7,989 bases of DNA from Melaminivora alkalimesophila (lineage in GTDB: Bacteria > Pseudomonadota > Gammaproteobacteria > Burkholderiales > Burkholderiaceae_C), in NCBI RefSeq assembly GCF_000282995.1, contig NZ_ALEE01000517.1, positions 1 through 7,989 on the forward strand, read 5' to 3'. Under the pieces are notes generated by a model, which worked only from the letters and a program-made list of their open reading frames with translations, searched no databases and had not been told where the DNA came from. A program made the translations under genes and the position numbers. Shown in pieces: positions 1-5,247 of this stretch. Every line of letters begins with the position of its first letter. Position 1 is the first letter of the stretch.

Positions 1-7
1 GCCATTC

Positions 8-1714
8 TCACATGCCGGAATAGTTCGGGCCGCCGCCGCCCTCGGGCGTGACCCAGACGATGTTCTGCGTCGGATCCTTGATGTCGCAGGTCTTGCAGTG
101 CACACAGTTCTGGGCGTTGATCTGCAGGCGCTGGGCGTTGCCGCCCTTGGATTCGTCGGGCACGAACTCGTACACCCCGGCCGGGCAGTAGCGGCTCTCC
201 GGGCCGGCATAGGTCGGCAGGTTGATTTCCGTGGGAATCTTCGGGTCCTTGAGCTTCAGGTGCGCGGGCTGGTTCTCCGCGTGGTTGGTGTTGCTCACGA
301 ACACGCTGGACAGGCGATCGAAGGTCAGCTTGCCGTCGGGTTTCGGGTAGACGATGGGCTTGCACTCGGCCGCGGGCTTGAGCATCGCGTGGTCGGGCGT
401 GTCGCGGTGCAGTGTCCAGGGGACGTGGCCCTTGAGCAGGAACTGCTCGATGCCGTTCATGAGCGTCGCCGTGGTCAGGCCCTTCTTGAACCAGGCCTTG
501 AAGTTGCGTGCCTTGTTCAGTTCCGTGTACAGCCAGCTGGCCTCGAAGGCGCGGGTGTAGGCCGTGAGTTCATCGCCCTGGCGCCCGGCCACCACGGCCT
601 CGTAGGCGGCCTCAGCGGCCAGCATGCCGGTCTTGATGGCGGCGTGGCTGCCCTTGATGCGGCTGGCGTTCAGGAAGCCGGCGTCGCAGCCCACCAGCGC
701 GCCGCCGGGGAAGGTGAACTTGGGCAGGCTCATCAGGCCGCCGGCGGTGATCGCCCGCGCGCCGTAGCCCAGGCGCTTGGCCGGCTTGATGCCCTTGGAC
801 TCGTCGCCCTCCAGGTACCAGCGGATGTTCGGGTGCAGCTTCCAGCGCTGCATTTCCTCGAAGGGGCTGAGGTAGGGGTTGGTGTAGTCCAGCCCGGTGA
901 TGAAGCCGAGCGTGACCTTGTTGTCCTCCAGGTGGTAGAGGAAGCCGCCGCCGTAGGTGTCGCTCGCCAGCGGCCAGCCGGCGGTGTGCAGCACGAAGCC
1001 GGGCTGGTGGCGCTTGGGGTCGATCTCCCACAGCTCCTTGACGCCGATGCCGTAGGCCTGCGGATCGCGCCCTTCGTCGAGCTTGTAGCGGGCGATCAGC
1101 TGCTTGCCCAGGTGGCCGCGCGAACCTTCGGCGAAGATGGTGTACTTGCCGTGCAGCTCCATGCCGAGTTGGAACTCGTCGGTCGGCTCGCCTTCCTTGT
1201 TCAGCCCCATGTTGCCGGTGGCGATGCCCTTGACCGAGCCGTCGTCGTTGTAGAGCACCTCGGCGGCGGCGAAGCCGGGGAAGATCTCCACGCCGAGTTC
1301 CTCGGCCTGCGCGGCCAGCCAGCGCACCACGTTGCCCAGGCTGACGATGTAGTTGCCGTGGTTCTGGAAGCACTGGGGCAGCACGAAGTTGGGCGTGCGA
1401 AAGGATGACTTCTCGCCCAGGAAGACCATGGCGTCGTCGGTCACGGGCTGGTTCAGCGGAGCGCCCTTGGCCTTCCAGTCCGGGATCAGCTCGGTGAGCG
1501 CGCGCGGGTCCATGATGGCGCCCGAGAGGATGTGCGCACCCGGTTCGGAGCCTTTTTCCAGCACGACGACGGAAATGTCCTTGCCGTTGGCCGCCGCCAG
1601 TTGCTTGAGGCGGATGGCCGTGGCCAGCCCGCCGGGGCCGCCGCCGACCACCACCACGTCATATTCCATGGCTTCGCGGGGGCCGTAGGTGCTCAGAATC
1701 TCGTCGTTCGTCAT
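8..1714 (-). CDS. Electron transfer flavoprotein-ubiquinone oxidoreductase (ETF-QO)
   Basis: This enzyme accepts electrons from reduced electron transfer flavoprotein, which collects them from acyl-CoA and other dehydrogenases, and passes them to ubiquinone at the inner membrane. The 568-residue protein is full length for the family. An N-terminal FAD-binding Rossmann motif, GGGPGG, sits at residues 24-29 after a short hydrophobic strand. The C-terminus carries the ferredoxin-like 4Fe-4S domain, with Cys510 followed by the cluster Cys537, Cys540 and Cys543 (CVHCKTC), the expected ligand set. The middle contains the conserved GGALVGCDAGFLN segment near the second FAD contact region. The chosen ATG is preceded by a purine-rich AAGAGA, a weak ribosome binding site. 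The gene is divergent from the thioesterase gene, which fits an acyl-CoA catabolism setting; etfA and etfB are not in the window. Identity is secure from the two cofactor domains together. Confidence 0.97.
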   Translation of the reverse strand: MTNDEILSTYGPREAMEYDVVVVGGGPGGLATAIRLKQLAAANGKDISVVVLEKGSEPGAHILSGAIMDPRALTELIPDWKAKGAPLNQPVTDDAMVFLGEKSSFRTPNFVLPQCFQNHGNYIVSLGNVVRWLAAQAEELGVEIFPGFAAAEVLYNDDGSVKGIATGNMGLNKEGEPTDEFQLGMELHGKYTIFAEGSRGHLGKQLIARYKLDEGRDPQAYGIGVKELWEIDPKRHQPGFVLHTAGWPLASDTYGGGFLYHLEDNKVTLGFITGLDYTNPYLSPFEEMQRWKLHPNIRWYLEGDESKGIKPAKRLGYGARAITAGGLMSLPKFTFPGGALVGCDAGFLNASRIKGSHAAIKTGMLAAEAAYEAVVAGRQGDELTAYTRAFEASWLYTELNKARNFKAWFKKGLTTATLMNGIEQFLLKGHVPWTLHRDTPDHAMLKPAAECKPIVYPKPDGKLTFDRLSSVFVSNTNHAENQPAHLKLKDPKIPTEINLPTYAGPESRYCPAGVYEFVPDESKGGNAQRLQINAQNCVHCKTCDIKDPTQNIVWVTPEGGGGPNYSGM

Positions 1715-1909
1715 GGGCGTCTCTTTTCGCTTGGATAATTGTGAAAACGTGCGAACGGCCCCCCGCGGGGCGGCAGTCCAGCTTGCGGCCGATTGTATTC
1801 ACGGGCGTCAGGGGCCCAGCGCACGTTCGTTCCCATCCATGCAACGGGGGAGACAAGCGCAGGCGCGTTCGCTGGCGTGGCCCATCCCCGCAGTCCGGAC
1901 AACACACCG
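1715..1909. promoter_or_regulatory. Divergent intergenic region between ETF-QO and thioesterase genes
   Basis: These 195 bases must hold the start signals of both flanking genes. I cannot assign either promoter firmly. A plus-strand GATAAT at 1734-1739 matches five of six bases of the -10 consensus but has no convincing -35 partner. A 10-bp palindrome CCCCGCGGGG lies at 1761-1770. A possible 24-codon leader reading frame starts with ATG at 1839 and ends with TGA at 1911-1913, overlapping the thioesterase ATG. The purine stretch GGGGGAGA at 1845-1852 looks like a ribosome binding site but no start codon follows it at a normal distance. Confidence 0.4.
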
Positions 1910-2332
1910 ATGAAGATCGAGATTCCCGAGCAGAAGAAGCTGGTCCTGGAAACGCGCTGGCCCGTACGCTGGGGCGACATGGACGCCATGGGCCATGTCA
2001 ACAACGCCATGTACTTCCGCTACATGGAGACGGCGCGCATCGAGTGGATGACGTCCGTGGGATGCAACCCCGATCCGCAGGGCGAGGGCCCGGTGATCGT
2101 CAACGCCTTCTGCAACTTCTACCGCCAGCTGGCCTACCCGGACGAGGTGCTGATCAAGATGTACCTGAGCGACCCGGGCCGCACCACTTTCGAAACCTGG
2201 ACCACCATGGAGCGCGCCAACGAGCCGGGCGTGATCTGCGCGGCGGGGGGCGCCACCGTGATCTGGGTGGACTTCCCCAAGCAAAAGGCCGCAGCGCTGC
2301 CCCAGTGGCTGCGCGAACTGGCCAGCGTTTAA
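1910..2332 (+). CDS. Acyl-CoA thioesterase, hotdog fold (4HBT/YbgC-FadM type)
   Basis: Probably hydrolyses an acyl-CoA thioester to free acid and CoA in the cytoplasm. The 140-residue length is normal for single-domain hotdog thioesterases. The signature RWGDMDAMGHVNNAMYFRYME at residues 20-40 carries the acidic residues Asp23 and Asp25, His29 and the Asn pair 31-32 of the catalytic loop and following helix; an aromatic-rich strand with FCNFYRQL follows at about 67-74. The start chosen is the ATG before KIEIPEQKK, because the reading frame upstream offers only non-ATG starts and loses family character. There is no strong Shine-Dalgarno sequence, but the ATG overlaps the TGA of a possible leader frame. 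It is divergent from the ETF-QO gene and convergent with the sensor kinase gene. The exact substrate cannot be read from the sequence; a role in fatty or aromatic acyl-CoA turnover is inference from context. Confidence 0.88.
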   Translation: MKIEIPEQKKLVLETRWPVRWGDMDAMGHVNNAMYFRYMETARIEWMTSVGCNPDPQGEGPVIVNAFCNFYRQLAYPDEVLIKMYLSDPGRTTFETWTTMERANEPGVICAAGGATVIWVDFPKQKAAALPQWLRELASV

Positions 2333-2369
2333 CGGGCGGGCGGTTAACGGGGGGCGGTTAACGGGGGGC
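2327..2369. repeat. 14-bp tandem repeat at the thioesterase stop codon
   Basis: Two perfect copies of GGTTAACGGGGGGC lie at 2342-2355 and 2356-2369. A degenerate first copy, GTTTAACGGGCGGGC, lies at 2327-2341 and contains the thioesterase TAA stop. Every unit contains TTAACGGG. The array fills most of the 55-bp gap between the convergent thioesterase and kinase genes. No clear hairpin with a T-tract is present, so I do not call it a terminator. Polymerase slippage on a G-rich unit is the simplest origin. Confidence 0.85.
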
Positions 2370-2387
2370 GTTGAGGCGCTGGGCCGT

Positions 2388-3740
2388 TCAGCCCGCCGGC
2401 AGCAGTTCCAGCTGGGCCTCGAAGCCCCCGGTCTGTCCAGGCAAGGGAGAGGTGAGGGTGAACCGGGCCTCGTGCTTCTGCGCGATGGTGGTCACGATGG
2501 ACAGGCCCAGCCCATATCCCGCGCGGTCCGCGCTTTGACGCACATGCCGCTGCTGCAGCGTGTGCAGGCGGTCAGAGCTCACGCCTGGCCCCTGGTCGCG
2601 CACAGTGAGCACGGGGCCCGGGCCCACGACGATTTCCACGGGGCTGCCTGCCGCATAGTTCAGGGCGTTTTCAACCAGGTTGCGCAGGGCGATCGCCAAG
2701 GCGTCGAAGTCGCCCAGGGCGGTGGAGGCAGGCCCGTCAGGAGCCGTGGTCAGCTCCAGCTGGTCGGCGGCGCGTTCGTCCTGCCAGAACTCCTGGGCCA
2801 CCGTGGCCGCGAGGCGGTCCAGGTCCACGGGCTCGCGCGTGAGCGCAGCGCTGGACTCGGCGCGCGAGAGCTGCAGCAGCTTGTCGGTGCGGTGGCTGAG
2901 CGCCTGCAGCGCGTTGATGGCTGCCTGCACGTCTTCGCGCTGCAGGCCATGCTCCAGTGCCGTCTGCAGGCGCAGGCGCGCAGTGGCGAGCGGCGTGCGC
3001 AGCTCGTGCGCGGCATTGGCCGCCAGCGCACGTTCCACGTCCAGCGCCTGGTCCAGGCGTTCCAGCAGCAGGTTCACGTCCTGGCCGACTGCCTGCAGCT
3101 CGGCCGGCAGGCCCGCCAGATCCAGCGGGCGCAGATCGGTCCCCCCGCGCTCGCCGATCTGATGTTGCAGCCGCTGCAGCACCTGCAGCTCCCGCGTGGC
3201 AACGCCGGGCAGGGCCCAGGCCAGGGCGGCGAGAGCCATCACGGCCGCAACGAGCAGCACGACAAGCGTTTCGCGCCACTCGTGGTTGCGCTCCGAAAGT
3301 GGGTCGGCCAGCAGGAAAAAAAGAGGCTCCTGGGGATGTTGCGCTACGTATACCCGCCACTCGTCGCTGTTGTGAAAGCCCTGTTGCAGCGGGCTGGCCA
3401 GGACCTGCAAAGGGGCCTGGCGCGAGCGCAGCAGTAGGCGCCCCTGGGCATCGGCCAGCTGGAAGACGAGTGGTGCGTCGGAAAACAAGGGGTCGTCGGC
3501 GACCAGCGGCGCCTGGGAGCTGGCGGCTGGCCCTTGCGAGCCCTGCGTGGCCGCGCGTTGCAGCTGGAACATGGCTACGTCGAACATGCGGTGCGCACTC
3601 TCGGCCAGCTCGGCGTCGAAGTTCTCCTCGATCTCGTGGTTCAGGTAGAAGGCCACGGCAATGACGCAAATCACCCACACCAGGGCGAGCCGCAGCACGA
3701 GCGCGCGCGCCAGACGGTGGGCGAGCCTGGATACCTTCAT
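2388..3740 (-). CDS. Sensor histidine kinase of a PmrB/QseC-like two-component system
   Basis: Membrane sensor kinase that autophosphorylates on histidine and passes phosphate to the adjacent response regulator. The 450-residue protein has one membrane segment at about 13-33, a periplasmic sensor region at about 34-156, a second membrane segment at about 157-178 and a HAMP-like linker. The H-box AAHELRTPL places the phosphoacceptor at His245. The ATPase domain has an N-box with Asn354 and Asn358, a G1 box DQGPG at 382-386 and a G2 box GYGLGLSIV at 408-416. The open frame extends upstream, but the real start is the ATG at 3740: it begins MKVSRLAHRL just before the first membrane segment and overlaps the regulator stop as ATGA, indicating translational coupling. 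Several ExxE patterns occur in the periplasmic part (Glu36-Glu39, Glu44-Glu47, Glu154-Glu157). Neighbouring eptA favours a PmrB-like role; QseC is an alternative name for the same architecture. Confidence 0.93.
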   Translation of the reverse strand: MKVSRLAHRLARALVLRLALVWVICVIAVAFYLNHEIEENFDAELAESAHRMFDVAMFQLQRAATQGSQGPAASSQAPLVADDPLFSDAPLVFQLADAQGRLLLRSRQAPLQVLASPLQQGFHNSDEWRVYVAQHPQEPLFFLLADPLSERNHEWRETLVVLLVAAVMALAALAWALPGVATRELQVLQRLQHQIGERGGTDLRPLDLAGLPAELQAVGQDVNLLLERLDQALDVERALAANAAHELRTPLATARLRLQTALEHGLQREDVQAAINALQALSHRTDKLLQLSRAESSAALTREPVDLDRLAATVAQEFWQDERAADQLELTTAPDGPASTALGDFDALAIALRNLVENALNYAAGSPVEIVVGPGPVLTVRDQGPGVSSDRLHTLQQRHVRQSADRAGYGLGLSIVTTIAQKHEARFTLTSPLPGQTGGFEAQLELLPAG

Positions 3741-4411
3741 GCCGTGGCCGCCGCGCCCAGGATCAGGCGGTAGCCCAGCCCGCGCAGCGTTTCGATGTGC
3801 TGGCGGCCGAGCTTGCGCCGCAGGCGGCTGATGAACACCTCCAGCGTGTTGCTGTCGATCTCTTCGCCCCAGCCATAGAGCGCGTCCTGCAATGTGTCGC
3901 GGGTGTGGATGCGGCCTGGCCGCGTGGCCAGCACGCGCAGCAAGGCCCATTCCTTCTGTGTCAGCGCCACCGGAATGCCCGAGCGCCGCACCTGTTCGCG
4001 GCCCAGGTCGATCTGCAGGTCGCCTAGCGTGAGCACCGGCACGTTGGCCGCATGGCGCCGACGCTCCACGGCGCGCAGCCGCGCGAGCAGCTCACCGGGG
4101 TCGTAAGGCTTGATGAGGTAGTCGTCCGCGCCGGCATCCAGGCCGCGGATGCGATCACTGACTTGGTCGCGTGCGGTGAGCACGATCACGATGGGGCGCT
4201 CCTGCAGTGTCCGCACCTCGTGCAGCAGCGACAAGCCGTCGCCGTCGGGCAAGTGCAGATCCAGCAGCACGGCGGTGTACTGGGCGGCATGCAGGGCACT
4301 GCTAGCCAAGGCGAGGCTGGGCGCCGCGTCCACTACGTAGCTCTTGGCGCGCAGGTAGCCGCACACGGCTTCGGACAGCGCCAGATCATCTTCGACCAGC
4401 AGCACGCGCAT
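3737..4411 (-). CDS. OmpR-family response regulator, PmrA/QseB-like
   Basis: DNA-binding response regulator that is the partner of the downstream sensor kinase. The 224-residue protein has a receiver domain at about 1-118, with the acidic pocket Glu7-Asp8-Asp9, the phosphoacceptor Asp51 in LLDLHLPDGDG, the switch Thr79 and Lys101 in LIKPYD. The C-terminal winged-helix domain occupies about 126-218, with the typical LTQKEWALLRVLA, the recognition-helix stretch NTLEVFISRLRRKLG and the wing-ending LRGLGYRL. The start ATG is the only sensible one, beginning with the receiver strand MRVLLVEDD. A candidate -10 and a direct-repeat box lie upstream, consistent with autoregulation. The gene overlaps the kinase by four bases. 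Its likely targets are its own promoter and the divergent PAP2-eptA pair, because matching repeats occur in both gaps. Domain identity is certain; the PmrA-like role is inferred from context. Confidence 0.95.
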   Translation of the reverse strand: MRVLLVEDDLALSEAVCGYLRAKSYVVDAAPSLALASSALHAAQYTAVLLDLHLPDGDGLSLLHEVRTLQERPIVIVLTARDQVSDRIRGLDAGADDYLIKPYDPGELLARLRAVERRRHAANVPVLTLGDLQIDLGREQVRRSGIPVALTQKEWALLRVLATRPGRIHTRDTLQDALYGWGEEIDSNTLEVFISRLRRKLGRQHIETLRGLGYRLILGAAATA

Positions 4412-4444
4412 GGAAATCCCGGGGGGTTGTCTTGCTTGCGCGAA

Positions 4445-4450
4445 AGTGTA
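4445..4450 (-). promoter_or_regulatory. Candidate -10 element for the regulator-kinase operon
   Basis: Read on the minus strand this is TACACT, four of six matches to TATAAT. It lies 11 bp downstream of the direct-repeat box at 4462-4478. The -35 position would fall inside that box and shows no TTGACA match, as is usual for promoters that need an OmpR-family activator. The predicted transcript start, around 4438, leaves a leader of roughly 27 bases before the regulator ATG. Confidence 0.4.
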
Positions 4451-4461
4451 GTGGGCCGTTC

Positions 4462-4478
4462 GTTCACGTGGCGTTCAG
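4462..4478 (+). promoter_or_regulatory. Putative response-regulator box (GTTCAC-N5-GTTCAG)
   Basis: Two half-sites, GTTCAC (4462-4467) and GTTCAG (4473-4478), are repeated in the same direction with an 11-bp period. The larger repeated core is CGTTCA at 4461 and 4472. Dimeric OmpR-family regulators bind such tandem half-sites, and the layout parallels the enterobacterial PmrA box, YTTAAK-N5-YTTAAK, with C in place of the first central A. The site lies between the divergent regulator and PAP2 genes and could control both directions. Binding is inference from spacing and from its recurrence before eptA. Confidence 0.6.
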
Positions 4479-4502
4479 GTGCCGCGCTTAGGCTTGGGGC
4501 CC

Positions 4503-5201
4503 ATGCTGCCGTCGTCTCGCCGCAGGGTCGCGCTGACCCTTCTGTTGCTCGTGCCGATTCTTCTGTGGGATGTCTCTGGCGGGGATCTGCCGCTTGCGCG
4601 CCTGTTCGGCACCGCCCAGGGCTTCGCCTGGCGCCACGATCCCACGTTCGGTTTCCTGCTGCATGCAGTGCCGCGTGCGCTCAGCACCGCCTGCGTGCTG
4701 GCGCTGGTGTGGGGCGTGTGGCGCCCGTGGGGGCCGTTGCGTACGCTGCCCGCGGCGGACCGGGGCCAGCTGGTGCTCTCCATCGTGCTGGCGATGCTGG
4801 CCGTGCAGGCGCTCAAGCGGCTGGCTGCGACGAGCTGCCCGTGGGACCTGGCGGAGTTCGGTGGCGTGGCGGTCTATGTCTCGCACTGGGATTGGGGCGT
4901 GTGGGACCAAGGGCCGGGGCATTGCTTTCCGGCGGGCCATGCCTCGGCCGCCTTCGGGTTCGTGGCGGGCTGGTGGGTGCTGCGCCGTAAGCTACCGCGT
5001 CTGGCGCTGCCCTGGCTATGCGCGGCGTTGATCAGCGGAGTCGTGCTCGGGTGGGCACAGCAGGTGCGCGGTGCGCACTACCTGAGCCATACGCTATGGA
5101 CAGGCTGGATTTGCTGGAGCGTCGGCCTGCTCGTCGAGGAGGCCGTGCAGGCACGGCGGCGCCTGCGCGCCGCTGGCGTTACAAACCTGAACGGAACCTG
5201 A
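4503..5201 (+). CDS. PAP2-superfamily membrane phosphatase-like protein
   Basis: Integral membrane protein of the type-2 phosphatidic acid phosphatase superfamily, whose members act on lipid phosphates and pyrophosphates at the outer face of the inner membrane. The 232-residue protein starting at ATG 4503 has about six hydrophobic segments, the first at about 9-23. A GTG at 4479 would add eight residues but overlaps the regulatory repeat, so I prefer the ATG. Motif 1 is KRLAATSCP (Lys105 to Pro113), with Cys112 where the canonical Arg stands. Motif 2 is PAGH (143-146), with Ala for the usual Ser. Motif 3 reads RGAHYLSHTLW, with His192 kept, His196 in the canonical Asp position and Gln186 in the canonical Arg position. 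Relatives I remember share RGAHF-SH, so this may define a subfamily rather than decay. Being 46 bp before eptA suggests a lipid A 1-phosphatase or phosphotransferase role, analogous to LpxE or LpxT; this is inference. Confidence 0.82.
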   Translation: MLPSSRRRVALTLLLLVPILLWDVSGGDLPLARLFGTAQGFAWRHDPTFGFLLHAVPRALSTACVLALVWGVWRPWGPLRTLPAADRGQLVLSIVLAMLAVQALKRLAATSCPWDLAEFGGVAVYVSHWDWGVWDQGPGHCFPAGHASAAFGFVAGWWVLRRKLPRLALPWLCAALISGVVLGWAQQVRGAHYLSHTLWTGWICWSVGLLVEEAVQARRRLRAAGVTNLNGT

Positions 5202-5225
5202 GCGAGGCGTTCAGCCACCCTTCAG
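5187..5225. promoter_or_regulatory. Two opposed putative response-regulator boxes before eptA
   Basis: On the plus strand GTTCAG (5209-5214) and CTTCAG (5220-5225) form a direct repeat with an 11-bp period. On the minus strand GCTCAG (5203-5198) and GTTCAG (5192-5187) form another with the same period; it is visible on the plus strand as two copies of AACCTGA at 5184 and 5195. The pattern matches the box at 4462-4478. The minus-strand box overlaps the PAP2 stop codon. CTGAACG (5187-5193) and CGTTCAG (5208-5214) also form a 7-bp inverted repeat, but no T-tract follows, so a terminator is less likely than paired regulator sites. The gap implies that eptA can have its own promoter. Confidence 0.6.
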
Positions 5226-5247
5226 CACCGGGCCAGACGATGGCACG

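Noticed and set aside
98..1408. Long 436-codon plus-strand open frame antisense to the ETF-QO gene
   Set aside because: It is a GC-rich shadow of a clearly real gene; its translation is biased to A, G, V, L, H and Q with no domain, and it has no own start signals.
1761..1770. Palindrome CCCCGCGGGG as an operator or terminator
   Set aside because: Short GC palindromes are expected by chance at this base composition; it has no second copy or attached T-tract.
2658..2674. Another GTTCAG-N5-TTTCAA direct repeat with 11-bp period
   Set aside because: It lies inside the kinase coding sequence, far from any start; I take it as a chance match. It shows that a single such match is weak evidence, which is why the clustering in gaps matters.
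5187..5214. Inverted repeat CTGAACG...CGTTCAG as a terminator of the PAP2 gene
   Set aside because: The stem is only 7 bp with a 14-base loop and no T-tract follows; the direct-repeat regulator-site reading fits better.
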